Shown one piece after another: positions 9,102 through 17,280 of a stretch of DNA of 64,000 nt. Positions within the stretch are counted from its first letter, which is position 1. Each line of letters starts with the position of its first letter. The DNA is from an uncultured Flavobacteriaceae bacterium (GTDB lineage: Bacteria; Bacteroidota; Bacteroidia; Flavobacteriales; Flavobacteriaceae), in the NCBI GenBank assembly GCA_937959395.1, contig CALGLR010000015.1, positions 23,996 to 87,995 on the forward strand, written 5' to 3'. A model generated the notes under the pieces. That model ran no database searches. It was not told the DNA's origin and saw only the letters and a program-made list of their open reading frames with translations. A program made the position numbers and the translations under genes.

Positions 9102-9518
9102 TTAATGCGGCAATTTGTTTTTTAGAAGGCCATATACGAAAGTGCCTAAAAGCGCTCCAAAGATTAAAATAAAAACACTAATAAAACCAGAACTTAATAA
9201 GACATACATTGGCCCAGGGCAAGCACCAGCTAACGCCCAGCCCAAACCAAAAATAGTACCTCCTAATATATAACGAATAAAACCTTTATCCTTTGGTTGA
9301 ATAATTATTTTATCTCCATAAATATCTTTCGCATTAGTTTTTTTTAAATAGTAAGTAATAATAATCCCTATAACTACTGCAGAACCAATAATGCCGTACA
9401 TATGAAAGCTTTTAAATAAAAACATTTCATAAATTCTAAACCATGAAGCCACTTCAGATTTAATAAATATGATCCCTAATGATACGCCTATCAAAAATAA
9501 ATAAAGTGTTTGTCTCAT
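9102..9518 (-). CDS. DUF6691 / YeeE-YedE-like sulfur transport protein
   Basis: A 138-aa membrane protein with four hydrophobic segments. It carries the cysteine motif GWALAGACPGPMYVL, characteristic of half-size YeeE/YedE proteins that carry thiosulfate or persulfide sulfur across the inner membrane by cysteine relay. It follows the other half, at 9520, by one base, and the two are expected to act as a pair. Operon partners (persulfide dioxygenase, TauE exporter, Crp regulator) support a role in sulfur handling. The exact substrate is not shown by the sequence. Confidence 0.85.
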   Translation of the reverse strand: MRQTLYLFLIGVSLGIIFIKSEVASWFRIYEMFLFKSFHMYGIIGSAVVIGIIITYYLKKTNAKDIYGDKIIIQPKDKGFIRYILGGTIFGLGWALAGACPGPMYVLLSSGFISVFILIFGALLGTFVYGLLKNKLPH

Positions 9519-9519
9519 C

Positions 9520-10074
9520 TTAAAAAATTAAAGGAAATATTAAATGAATCATAATTAGGCCGCCAATAAAAAAACCTATTACTGCAATGAGTGATGGTAA
9601 TTGTAAATTACTTAAACCAGATATGGCATGACCAGAAGTACAACCTCCAGCATATCGCGCTCCAAAACCTACTAAAAAACCTGAAATGAGTATTATAAAA
9701 AATCCTTTAATAGTTAATAGATTTTCTATGTTAAATAATTCTAACGGTAAAAAAGATTGGTTTGTACTGTTAATTCCATATTCTTTTAATTTTAAAACTG
9801 CGTCTTCATGTATTTGAGGCGCTTGGGGTGTTAAAAATTGAAAAGCAATAAAACCACCTACAATGACACCAAATACGATCCAAAGGTTCCATTTACTCGA
9901 TTTCCAATCGAATTTAAAAAAGTCTGAAAATTGTCCAGCCCCGCCAATAGCGCATAATGTTCTTAAATTAGAAGACATTCCAAACTTTTTACCCATTATT
10001 AGTAATAAGAATAAAACGCATGCTATTAAAGGTCCAGCCACATACCAAGGCCAAGTATTGTATATTAATTCCAT
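9520..10074 (-). CDS. YeeE/YedE family sulfur transport protein
   Basis: A membrane protein of 184 aa. The conserved cysteine motif GFGARYAGGCTSGHAISGL is the hallmark of the family and is the proposed site where a thiosulfate or persulfide sulfur is passed. The start at 10074 (MELIYNTWPWYVAGP) is preferred because family members begin with this TWPWYVAGP segment; a start at 10107 would overlap the upstream stop by 22 bases. It lies 11 bases after the persulfide dioxygenase gene and one base before the DUF6691 gene, so the three are one operon. Confidence 0.87.
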   Translation of the reverse strand: MELIYNTWPWYVAGPLIACVLFLLLIMGKKFGMSSNLRTLCAIGGAGQFSDFFKFDWKSSKWNLWIVFGVIVGGFIAFQFLTPQAPQIHEDAVLKLKEYGINSTNQSFLPLELFNIENLLTIKGFFIILISGFLVGFGARYAGGCTSGHAISGLSNLQLPSLIAVIGFFIGGLIMIHLIFPLIF

Positions 10075-10085
10075 AAATTTTGTAA

Positions 10086-11498
10086 TTATTTTAATGTAGT
10101 AGGGCAAACAAAATCTGTAATTGGGATCTCGGCATTTTTAATTGCTTCCATTCCTCCTGCTACATCTATTAAATTATGAATTCCACGACTTTTTAAAATC
10201 GAAGACGCTATTACAGAACGATAACCGCCTGCGCAGTGCACGTAAAAAGTTTCGTTTTCAGGAAACTCACCTAAATGAATATTTAAACTCCCTAAAGGCG
10301 CTGATATTGCTTTTTCTATATGTCCGGCTACAAATTCGCCTTCATTCCTTACATCAAAAACAGGAATATTATTTGCTTCTAAACGTTCTTTAAAGGTTAA
10401 AGCGGTAATTGATTCCATACTATCAACTTCTCTTCCAGAAGCTTTCCACTTTTCAATGCCCCCTTTTAAATACCCTTTGGTATTATCAAAACCAACACGA
10501 GATAAACGTGTAATAGCTTCTTCTTCTTGTCCTTCTTCAACAACTAATAATATTGGCTGATGAACATTAGCAATTAAAGCACCAACCCAAGGTGCAAAGC
10601 CTCCTTTTAAGCCTATAAATATAGATCTAGGAACAAAGCTTTTAATAAAATCTGCTTGATGTCTTACATCTAAAATTAAAGCTTCTGTACTATTAGCGAC
10701 TAACTCAAACTCTTCAGGAGATAATGCTTTAGTTCCTTTCTCTATTATAGAATCTATATGTTCGTAGCCCTCTTTATTCATCTTAACATTTAAAGGAAAA
10801 TATTTTGGTGGTGGCAATAGGCCATTTGTTAATTCTTTTATAAACTCTTCTCGTGTCATGTTTTCACGAAGTGCATAATTCATCTTTTTTTGATTTCCAA
10901 GAGTATCTACTGTTTCCTTCATCATATTCTTTCCACAAGCAGAACCTGCGCCATGTCCTGGATAAACGATTACATCATCTGCTAAAGGCATAATTTTAGA
11001 TCGTAAACTATCAAAAGATAATCCTGCTAAATCTTCTACAGTTAAATCATCCACCTTTTGAGCAAGGTCTGGTCTTCCAACATCTCCCAAAAACAAAGTA
11101 TCACCACTAAAAATAGCGTAATCTTTTCCGTTTTCATCTTTAAGCAAATACGTTGTACTTTCTAGGGTGTGACCTGGTGTATGCAATACTTTTATTGTTA
11201 TATCTCCTAATTTAAACTCTTCATTATCTTTTGCTATAATTGCTTTAAATGAAGGATTAGCAGTAGGGCCATATATAATTGGAGCTCCAGTCTCTTCAGA
11301 TAATGTTATATGACCGCTAACAAAATCTGCATGAAAATGTGTTTCAAAAATATACTTAATTTTTGCTTTACCAGTTTTAGCTTTTGCGATATAATCTTTA
11401 ACTTCTCTTAACGGGTCTATGATAGCGACTTCTCCATTACTTTCTATATAATAAGCACCTTGAGAAAGGCAGCCTGTATATATTTGTTCTATTATCAT
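10086..11498 (-). CDS. Persulfide dioxygenase-rhodanese fusion (MBL fold)
   Basis: An ETHE1-like beta-lactamase-fold enzyme that oxidises glutathione or other persulfides to sulfite, fused to two rhodanese domains (470 aa). Metal ligands are visible: H54, H56, D58 and H63 in THFHADFVSGH, the histidine of HTPGHTLES, D in FSGDTLFLGDVGRPDL and H in VYPGHGAG. The first rhodanese domain (about 260-360) has no catalytic cysteine; the second (about 370-465) has CAGGYR, so only the second should transfer sulfur. A palindromic Crp/Fnr-type site precedes the gene. The sulfite product would be exported by the TauE/SafE protein encoded just upstream. Confidence 0.92.
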   Translation of the reverse strand: MIIEQIYTGCLSQGAYYIESNGEVAIIDPLREVKDYIAKAKTGKAKIKYIFETHFHADFVSGHITLSEETGAPIIYGPTANPSFKAIIAKDNEEFKLGDITIKVLHTPGHTLESTTYLLKDENGKDYAIFSGDTLFLGDVGRPDLAQKVDDLTVEDLAGLSFDSLRSKIMPLADDVIVYPGHGAGSACGKNMMKETVDTLGNQKKMNYALRENMTREEFIKELTNGLLPPPKYFPLNVKMNKEGYEHIDSIIEKGTKALSPEEFELVANSTEALILDVRHQADFIKSFVPRSIFIGLKGGFAPWVGALIANVHQPILLVVEEGQEEEAITRLSRVGFDNTKGYLKGGIEKWKASGREVDSMESITALTFKERLEANNIPVFDVRNEGEFVAGHIEKAISAPLGSLNIHLGEFPENETFYVHCAGGYRSVIASSILKSRGIHNLIDVAGGMEAIKNAEIPITDFVCPTTLK

Positions 11499-11554
11499 AC
11501 TATTTTATTAATACATTTACGATGCTAATTTAATTCAATTTTATATTAAATTGT

Positions 11555-11568
11555 GTAACAAATGTTAC
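11555..11568. promoter_or_regulatory. Crp/Fnr-type operator, site 1
   Basis: GTAACA-AA-TGTTAC, a perfect inverted repeat 57 bases upstream of the persulfide dioxygenase start. It is the exact reverse complement of site 2 at 12425. It is probably the target of the Crp/Fnr protein encoded at 12441-13073. Confidence 0.65.
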
Positions 11569-11571
11569 TTA

Positions 11572-12375
11572 TCAAAAAAATGCCAATTCTTTAATCAAAA
11601 TAAATATTGCAATAGTTAACACCAACCATCCAAAGCCTTTTTTTAATTTTTCTCCTTCTATAAAATTGTTAATATACATTCCTATAAAAATCCCAGCAAT
11701 AGAAAAACTTGTGAAGCTTAATAAAAATACCCAATCTATATCTAGGTTTTCAATATCCCCAATAAAACCTATCAAAGATTTAATTGCAATAATAAGTAAT
11801 GATGTAGCAATAGCATTTTTCATTGGGAGTTTTGCCATTAATACTAAAGCTGGAATAATAAGAAACCCACCTCCTGCACCTATAATTCCAGTAATAACCC
11901 CAACAATAATGCCTTCAATAGTTATTAATAAATAATTAAAACTGACTTTAGAACTCTGTTTATTTACTATAACTTTTTTACGTAACATAGCTATCGAAGT
12001 AAACACCATTATTAAGCCAAAAAACACCATTATTGCAATGTCTTTTGTTATTTCTATGTCAAATACAATAAATAATTTATCAGGAATTGCAGGTATTAAA
12101 TACTTTCGAGTACTATATACCGCGATGAATGCTGGCATAGAAAAAACTAAAGCTATTCTAAAATCGACTAATCCTTTTTGAATATTTTTAAGTGCCCCGA
12201 TTAAGGAAGAAACACCTACTACAAATAATGAATACGCTGAGGCTATTATTGGATTTAATGCCATTCCATAAACCAATATAGGAAGCGTTAAAATAGATCC
12301 TCCTCCTCCAATTAATCCTAATATCACTCCAACCAAAAGCGCTCCAAAATACCCAATAAAATCTATTCCACTCAT
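11572..12375 (-). CDS. TauE/SafE family sulfite exporter
   Basis: A 267-aa polytopic membrane protein of the TauE/SafE anion exporter family. It has two repeated halves, each starting with a glycine-rich helix: GYFGALLVGVILGLIGGGGS and EGIIVGVITGIIGAGGGF. Members export sulfite or sulfoacetate or take up related anions. Here it sits between the persulfide dioxygenase and a Crp regulator, so removal of sulfite made by the dioxygenase is the likely role. The palindromic operator at 12425 precedes it. Confidence 0.88.
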   Translation of the reverse strand: MSGIDFIGYFGALLVGVILGLIGGGGSILTLPILVYGMALNPIIASAYSLFVVGVSSLIGALKNIQKGLVDFRIALVFSMPAFIAVYSTRKYLIPAIPDKLFIVFDIEITKDIAIMVFFGLIMVFTSIAMLRKKVIVNKQSSKVSFNYLLITIEGIIVGVITGIIGAGGGFLIIPALVLMAKLPMKNAIATSLLIIAIKSLIGFIGDIENLDIDWVFLLSFTSFSIAGIFIGMYINNFIEGEKLKKGFGWLVLTIAIFILIKELAFF

Positions 12376-12424
12376 TTTATATTAAACTAGGACGCTAAAT
12401 TAGTATTACTATTTTAGTTAGTAC

Positions 12425-12438
12425 GTAACATTTGTTAC
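12425..12438. promoter_or_regulatory. Crp/Fnr-type operator, site 2
   Basis: GTAACA-TT-TGTTAC, a perfect inverted repeat 50 bases upstream of the TauE/SafE start and two bases past the regulator gene's stop codon. Same sequence as site 1, read on the other strand. Confidence 0.65.
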
Positions 12439-12440
12439 AG

Positions 12441-13073
12441 TTAGAGGTCTATTACTTTTATAAAATTACGTTGAAGTTCAATTTTACCGTTATTTTCTAG
12501 TACTTTTAATAATCTTGAAACTACTACTCTAGAGGTATTTAAATCGTTAGCAATGTCTTGATGAGTCGTTTTTATTATATCATTATGGTTTACTTTTGCT
12601 TTATCCTGCAAATGTCGCAATAAACGTTGATCCATTTTAAAGAAAGCAATAGTATCAATAGTTTCAAGTAATTCCATCATTCTATCTTTATAGCTTTGCA
12701 ACATAAAATTTCGCCATGATTTATATTTGCCCATCCAATTCTCAATAACCTCTATGGGAATTAAAATTAGCTCTGTATCCGTTTCGGCTATAGCTCTAAT
12801 TTCACTTTTCGTTTGTCCAGAACAACAAGTAATAGTTATGGCACAAGTATCTCCTTGTTCTATGAAATATAAAAGGAGCTCATTATTATCATCATCTTCT
12901 CGTAATACTTTTATAGCGCCATCTAGTATTAAAGGAACCCATCTAATTGGTTCTCCTAAATCTATTAATTTATCTCCTTCTTTTATTTTTTTTACCCGAC
13001 CAACATGCCTAATCTCATTAAGCAGCTCTTCTTCAAATAAATAACCGTAATTCAAATCTATTATATCTCCCAT
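12441..13073 (-). CDS. Crp/Fnr family transcription regulator
   Basis: A 210-aa regulator with an N-terminal cyclic-nucleotide-binding-type beta barrel (about 20-120) and a C-terminal winged helix. The recognition helix region reads THQDIANDLNTSRVVVSRLL. The effector domain has a vicinal cysteine pair in TITCCSGQTKSE, where cyclic nucleotide-binding relatives have the phosphate-binding cassette; a thiol-persulfide sensor is therefore plausible. It is the first gene of the sulfur cluster and has related palindromes in its own promoter and those of the two downstream transcription units. A cysteine-sensed persulfide regulator is inference. Confidence 0.87.
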   Translation of the reverse strand: MGDIIDLNYGYLFEEELLNEIRHVGRVKKIKEGDKLIDLGEPIRWVPLILDGAIKVLREDDDNNELLLYFIEQGDTCAITITCCSGQTKSEIRAIAETDTELILIPIEVIENWMGKYKSWRNFMLQSYKDRMMELLETIDTIAFFKMDQRLLRHLQDKAKVNHNDIIKTTHQDIANDLNTSRVVVSRLLKVLENNGKIELQRNFIKVIDL

Positions 13074-13116
13074 TGAAAAATTATTATAACGTAAATTTAA
13101 TTATTAGTCGAGATTA

Positions 13117-13130
13117 ATAACATTTGTAAT
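13117..13130. promoter_or_regulatory. Crp/Fnr-type operator, site 3 (weaker)
   Basis: ATAACATTTGTAAT matches 11 of 14 positions of sites 1 and 2, and lies 44 bases upstream of the regulator gene start. TAACA (13118) and TGTTA (13131) also form a wider inverted repeat. Suggests autoregulation. Confidence 0.45.
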
Positions 13131-13133
13131 TGT

Positions 13134-13141
13134 TAACTTTG
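13134..13141 (+). promoter_or_regulatory. -7 promoter element of the HAD phosphatase gene
   Basis: TAACTTTG is a perfect TAnnTTTG match, 30 bases upstream of the ATG at 13172. No well-spaced -33 TTG is seen. Confidence 0.45.
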
Positions 13142-13171
13142 TAAGAATTTTTTTATATAAAACTTAAATTT

Positions 13172-13831
13172 ATGCTTAAAGCTATACTTTTTGATATGGA
13201 TGGTGTTATTGTAGATACCGAACCTTTACACCATAAAGCCTATTATATAATGTTTGATGCTTTTAATATTAATGTATCTGCAGAAATGTATGAATCTTTT
13301 ACAGGCCAGTCTACTATTAATATTTGCAAAAAACTATGTACTCATTTTAATTTAGAGAATACCCCTGAAGAACTTGTTATGAGTAAACGAAGTAGTTTTA
13401 CAACTTTGTTTCATAACGACCCTAGTTTACAACTTATAGATGGTGTATTAGAACTTATTAAAAACTATTATAATAATGGTCTTACATTAATATTAGCTTC
13501 TTCTGCTTCTATGTTTACTATCAATAATGTTTTTACTCGTTTTGAATTAGATCAATATTTTAAAGCAAAAATTAGTGGGGCAGATTTAAAAGCATCAAAG
13601 CCTAATCCAGAGATATTCGAGAAAGCTGCTAGTTTAGCTGAAGTCGAACGATCTGAATGTATAGTTATAGAAGATTCTACCAATGGTATAAAAGCAGCTA
13701 AATCTGCTAATATATATTGTATAGGTTACGACAGCTTAAATTCAAAAAATCAAGATTATAGTCTTGCCGATATAGTAATTTCTAATTATAAAGATATATA
13801 CTATAAAAAAGTAAAAGAATTAATGACTTAA
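13172..13831 (+). CDS. HAD-superfamily phosphatase/phosphoglucomutase
   Basis: A 219-aa haloacid dehalogenase hydrolase of the beta-phosphoglucomutase/phosphatase type. Motif I is DMDGVIVDTEPLHH (nucleophile D and acid D), motif II is the serine of LASSAS, motif III the lysine of SKPNPEIF, and motif IV IEDSTNGIKAA. A helical cap lies between motifs I and II. Substrate cannot be read from the sequence. It is divergent from the Crp regulator gene and convergent with the 70-aa gene. Confidence 0.87.
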   Translation: MLKAILFDMDGVIVDTEPLHHKAYYIMFDAFNINVSAEMYESFTGQSTINICKKLCTHFNLENTPEELVMSKRSSFTTLFHNDPSLQLIDGVLELIKNYYNNGLTLILASSASMFTINNVFTRFELDQYFKAKISGADLKASKPNPEIFEKAASLAEVERSECIVIEDSTNGIKAAKSANIYCIGYDSLNSKNQDYSLADIVISNYKDIYYKKVKELMT

Positions 13832-13840
13832 AACTTATTA

Positions 13841-14053
13841 TTAAGTCCTGCCTTTTAAACGTTTATCTATTTTCTTTTTTACTTCAGTTAATCTTTTCAT
13901 TAAATCCATTATAGATTTTTCGTTATCTTTTTTAAAAACTTCAAATAAAGATAAGTTCAAATCTTTTATAGCTCTAGAAGTTACTATTCTTTCATTAGTA
14001 GTTTTAGGGTATGGCGCATCTAATATTTTATTCGCCTGCTCAATTAAATCCAT
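13841..14053 (-). CDS. Small conserved basic protein (paralogue of the one at 62742)
   Basis: A 70-aa protein of unknown function, predicted helical and soluble. It is clearly related to the 75-aa protein at 62742-62969: shared features are an N-terminal M(D/E)LI, R(I/V)V(T/A)SR, an IMD(L/I)MKRLT segment and the basic end KRLKGR. It has a strong promoter (14070-14099) and a short palindromic half-site cluster further upstream. I do not recognise a named domain. Conservation of two copies supports a real gene. Confidence 0.7.
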   Translation of the reverse strand: MDLIEQANKILDAPYPKTTNERIVTSRAIKDLNLSLFEVFKKDNEKSIMDLMKRLTEVKKKIDKRLKGRT

Positions 14054-14069
14054 TAGTTAGTATTTTTGT

Positions 14070-14099
14070 CAAATTTACAATAAAATTCATTTTGTTCAA
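14070..14099 (-). promoter_or_regulatory. Promoter of the 70-aa gene
   Basis: On the minus strand TTG (14097-14099), a 19-base spacer and TAAATTTG (14070-14077) form a textbook Bacteroidota promoter 16 bases upstream of the start codon. Confidence 0.65.
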
Positions 14100-14103
14100 T
14101 AAC

Positions 14104-14122
14104 TTTAACATTTAGTTAAACA
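14104..14122 (-). promoter_or_regulatory. TGTTTAACTAAA half-site cluster
   Basis: On the minus strand TGTTTAACTAAA (14122-14111) is followed by TGTTAAA, just upstream of the -33 element of the 70-aa gene. The same 12-mer occurs at 55535 upstream of the photolyase locus. A shared regulator is possible. Confidence 0.35.
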
Positions 14123-14218
14123 AAAAAAAGTTTTTTTTTAAATGAATTTGCGAAAATATATATTTAAATTGAACTATATTAATATAATTATATCTTTTAT
14201 ATAACCTTTTTAGACAAA

Positions 14219-14355
14219 ATGATTAAGAAACCCGATCAAGTCATTTACAACAAAGAGAAAACAAGTATGATACTTCTTTAAAGTCTAACAGTACTAAGGT
14301 TATAGCTTCATCAAATCAAGTTTGGAAAAAAATTGAAGACTCAAAACAGATTTAG
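14219..14355 (+). pseudogene. Decayed DUF2452 gene copy
   Basis: An ATG at 14219 opens MIKKPDQVIYNKEK, matching the start of the intact DUF2452 protein at 55793 (KKKPDNVVYNTET). After one missing base the frame continues as KYDTSLKSNSTKVIASSNQVW, matching KYDAYLKPYATSVGAPVIKT and ending at a stop at 14353-14355, overlapping the cobT stop. The intact family member is 135 aa, so this copy is both frameshifted and truncated to about one third. Confidence 0.7.
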
Positions 14356-15407
14356 ACTATTTCTATTTCTTCATTTTTATTAGAAACACCTGCACTATCA
14401 AAGCTTGCCATTTCATTTAAAAATAAAATAGCCGATTTTATTATTGGATAAGCAATTGCTCCCCCAGTTCCTTCTCCTAATCGCATACCAATATTAAGTA
14501 AAGGCTTTGCTTTTAAATACGCTAACATTTTTTGATGCCCTTTTTCATGAGAAGTATGCGTGAAAACACAATAATCGAGTACGTTTTTATTAATTTTAGA
14601 AGCTACTAATAAAGCAGAAGTCACAATAAACCCATCTACCATAATAGTGATTTGCCTTTCTGCTGCCTTTAAAAAAGCACCTACCATCATAGCAATTTCA
14701 AAACCTCCAAAAAGAGCAAGAACCTCTATTGGATCTTTTAGAATAAAATGTGAATTTATCGCCTTTTTTAAAACCTCTTTTTTATGAGATATTCCTACCC
14801 CATCTAGCCCTGTTCCAGCTCCTACACAATCTTCTATTGGGATTCCTGTAATTACAGACATTAAAACGGAAGCTGAAGAAGTGTTGCCTATTCCCATTTC
14901 TCCAAATCCTACAATATTTGAACCGGCATCAATTATTTTTGAAACACAATTTGCGCCTTTTTCAATTGCTTTTTCACAAACTTTAATATCCATTGCTGAA
15001 GAATTAGCGAAATTTTTTGTTCCAAATCCCATTTTCGCCTTAATAAGGTTTTCATGATCATCAAAATCAAAATTAACACCAGCATCAACCACTTTTAAGT
15101 CGATTCCATTTTGCTTCGAGAATACATTAATTGCAGCTCCTCCTTTCAAAAAATTAAAAACCATTTGGTAGGTAACCTCTTGCGGATATGGGCTAACACC
15201 TTCTTCTGTAATACCATGATCGCCTGCAAAAACAATAATATATGGTTTTTGTAAACTCGGAGATAGTGTGTTTTGAATACGCCCTACCTGTAAAGCGATA
15301 GATTCCAACTGTCCTAAAGCGCCTACTGGCTTTGTTTTTAAATCTATTTTTTCTTTTAAAGTAGCGGTTAAAAAATCACTTATGGGTTTTATATCTATTG
15401 TTTTCAT
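14352..15407 (-). CDS. cobT: Nicotinate-nucleotide-dimethylbenzimidazole phosphoribosyltransferase
   Basis: CobT transfers phosphoribose from nicotinate mononucleotide to dimethylbenzimidazole to make the lower-ligand nucleotide of cobalamin. At 351 aa it has the usual length. The family features are clear: KPVGALGQLE near the N-terminus, FAGDHGITEEGVSPYPQEVT, GEMGIGNTSSA and the catalytic glutamate (about residue 312) in LGEGTGGA. It overlaps the preceding oxidoreductase gene by four bases (ATGA). No other cobalamin biosynthesis genes are in the window, so it probably serves salvage or tail remodelling. Confidence 0.95.
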   Translation of the reverse strand: MKTIDIKPISDFLTATLKEKIDLKTKPVGALGQLESIALQVGRIQNTLSPSLQKPYIIVFAGDHGITEEGVSPYPQEVTYQMVFNFLKGGAAINVFSKQNGIDLKVVDAGVNFDFDDHENLIKAKMGFGTKNFANSSAMDIKVCEKAIEKGANCVSKIIDAGSNIVGFGEMGIGNTSSASVLMSVITGIPIEDCVGAGTGLDGVGISHKKEVLKKAINSHFILKDPIEVLALFGGFEIAMMVGAFLKAAERQITIMVDGFIVTSALLVASKINKNVLDYCVFTHTSHEKGHQKMLAYLKAKPLLNIGMRLGEGTGGAIAYPIIKSAILFLNEMASFDSAGVSNKNEEIEIV

Positions 15408-16255
15408 TCAGTTTTTTTCTTTAGAAAAATATGCTCTGGATTATCATAAACATATTTATAACCTAGTATTTCTTTAGATTTCGAATTGTCAATTATTTTA
15501 ATTTTTGAATTTAGTATAGGCGCATCAAAATGGGGTAGTTTTAAATTTAAAAATGTTGCAGCTTTCACATAAAAAGGCTTGCGTAATGAATGTACAGAAG
15601 CACAACCATTTATTATTTCACCAAAACAATTCTTATTAATAATCGCTTCAATTAAACCAATACAATCTTCGCGATGTATTAAATTAATTGGAACATTAGC
15701 ATTTTTTAAGTTTTGTTTTCCTGCTAAAAACTTGCCAGGATGGCGGTCTGGCCCTATTAATCCTGCTAATCTTAAAATTGTTAATTCCCTTCCAAAGTGA
15801 TCTCTTAACAATCCTTCTGCTTTTAAAACAGCTTTACCCGATGCTTTTATAGGATTGGTATTTATCGTTTCTTTAAGCGGTGTTTCACTTGTACCATAGA
15901 CCGAGGTAGAGCTTACAAAAATCACTTTTACAGTCTTTGGCGTATGTGCTATTATTTGTTTAATTTGATTTGGATAAACCGTTTCTATATCTGGAATTCG
16001 TTTAGGAGGGAAATTAATAACAAGAATTGATACATTTTTTATAAAAGTTATCCAATCTCCTGTAATTGAATGTGCTTCAACTTTTATTTTTTCAACATTA
16101 GGAAAATGTTTAGAAAGCTGTTCTTTTTTTTCGGGTGATGTTGTAGAGCCTTTTAAATTTGATCCTGTACTTATCATTTTTTTAGCTAAAACTTCTCCAA
16201 GCCACCCTAAACCTAATACAGCAATTCTATTATTCTTTAGCGTTTTATCTAACAT
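15404..16255 (-). CDS. NAD(P)-dependent epimerase/oxidoreductase (YeeZ-like)
   Basis: A 283-aa Rossmann-fold protein of the extended SDR, YeeZ-like type. It begins with the dinucleotide-binding motif VLGLGWLGEVLA and has the downstream segments VIFVSSTSVYGTSETPLKE (active-site S/Y region) and ILRLAGLIGPDRHPG. The substrate is unknown. Translational coupling to cobT by a four-base overlap is interesting, but a role in cobalamin metabolism is not established. Confidence 0.8.
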   Translation of the reverse strand: MLDKTLKNNRIAVLGLGWLGEVLAKKMISTGSNLKGSTTSPEKKEQLSKHFPNVEKIKVEAHSITGDWITFIKNVSILVINFPPKRIPDIETVYPNQIKQIIAHTPKTVKVIFVSSTSVYGTSETPLKETINTNPIKASGKAVLKAEGLLRDHFGRELTILRLAGLIGPDRHPGKFLAGKQNLKNANVPINLIHREDCIGLIEAIINKNCFGEIINGCASVHSLRKPFYVKAATFLNLKLPHFDAPILNSKIKIIDNSKSKEILGYKYVYDNPEHIFLKKKTE

Positions 16256-16358
16256 TTATCAATATGCTTTTTTAAAAAGCTCAAAAATAATACTAAAATC
16301 AGGAACAATTAATACATTAATAGTGATTAAAATTTTTAATATAGATCTTTATTAAACA

Positions 16359-16386
16359 AAAAGCCACCCGAATATGGGTGGCTTTT
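16359..16386 (-). terminator. Terminator of the secreted-protein pair
   Basis: AAAAGCCACCC pairs with GGGTGGCTTTT around a 6-base loop; both strands have a T-tract, so it can act both ways. It lies past the stop of the T9SS protein gene. A second hairpin, TTCACTTA / TAAGTGAA, is at 16388-16408. Confidence 0.8.
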
Positions 16387-16433
16387 ATTCACTTAAATTT
16401 TAAGTGAAGTTATTTAGTTTTAGAGAGCGTTAA

Positions 16434-17237
16434 TTATTTTTTAATCAATTTAATCGTTTTTGTAGCTACTGCAGTTTCTAATTTAACAAAATACACACCA
16501 CTATTTAAGCTGCTTACATTAATTGTTTCTAAATTAGAATTAAAACTCATTACACGTTGTCCATTTACGTTCATAACTTCAACTCTTTGTAAGTCGTTAA
16601 CGCCTTTAATAGATACATTCCCATTTGTTGGGTTTGGATATAAAGACACACCTGTTAATTCTGATTTTTGAGTGCTTAGTGTTGCGAAACTATAAGAAGT
16701 TGTTCCTGTTTGCCCATCATAAACATTTGCTGCTGTATTTCCACCAGTAATATCAGCTCCTAAAAAACTATCAAAAGCTCCGCCAGCAGCAATAGCCAAT
16801 CCTGAATTATTATCGAGTATACTAATTTCACCAATTGTTGGAATATTTAACACATCAAATGTTACTAAATTTACAACATCTCCAATTAAATGTTCTGCAA
16901 TAAGAGAAGATCCATTATTACTAACTATAGCAGTAGCGCTTCTATCATAACCAGGATCTGCACCATCTAATGCAGCCGCCCCAGTTACTGTTGCTGAATC
17001 AAATGCTAAATGATGGAAATTAATTGTAGATTGGTCTACAGAAGCTCCATCTTGAAGCATTATTACAAAATTGTATTGAATTGCATTGGGTTCCACACCT
17101 GTTCCAGAATCAAAGTCTGGTATTGCTGCAACAGTATAATTACTTCCTGTATTTTGTATAAGAGTAAATTTATAAGTTTGAGATTGACTAAAACAGGTTG
17201 TTAAAGCTATTAGTAATAAAAGTAGATTTGTTTTCAT
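16434..17237 (-). CDS. Secreted protein with T9SS type A sorting domain
   Basis: A 267-aa exported protein. It has an N-terminal signal peptide (MKTNLLLLLIALTTCFSQS) and a C-terminal type IX secretion sorting domain (about 190-267: SLYPNPTNGNVSIKG, VEVMNVNGQRV, LNSGVYFVKLET, KTIKLIKK). The middle is beta-rich with no recognised enzyme motif; it resembles cohesin-like beta-sandwich segments, consistent with the dockerin-like repeats of the gene just upstream at 17281. It lies 43 bases downstream of that gene and is probably cotranscribed with it. Function beyond cell-surface exposure is unknown. Confidence 0.75.
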   Translation of the reverse strand: MKTNLLLLLIALTTCFSQSQTYKFTLIQNTGSNYTVAAIPDFDSGTGVEPNAIQYNFVIMLQDGASVDQSTINFHHLAFDSATVTGAAALDGADPGYDRSATAIVSNNGSSLIAEHLIGDVVNLVTFDVLNIPTIGEISILDNNSGLAIAAGGAFDSFLGADITGGNTAANVYDGQTGTTSYSFATLSTQKSELTGVSLYPNPTNGNVSIKGVNDLQRVEVMNVNGQRVMSFNSNLETINVSSLNSGVYFVKLETAVATKTIKLIKK

Positions 17238-17280
17238 TTTTTTAAGATTTAAAGATTTGTTAAGATTTATAAGTAACTTT

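Noticed and set aside
10075..10107. ATG at 10107 as start of the YeeE protein
   Set aside because: It overlaps the upstream gene by 22 bases and adds residues absent from the family; 10074 begins with the conserved segment.
16388..16408. Second terminator hairpin after the T9SS gene
   Set aside because: Kept only as a note: the stem is short (8 pairs) and without a T-tract.
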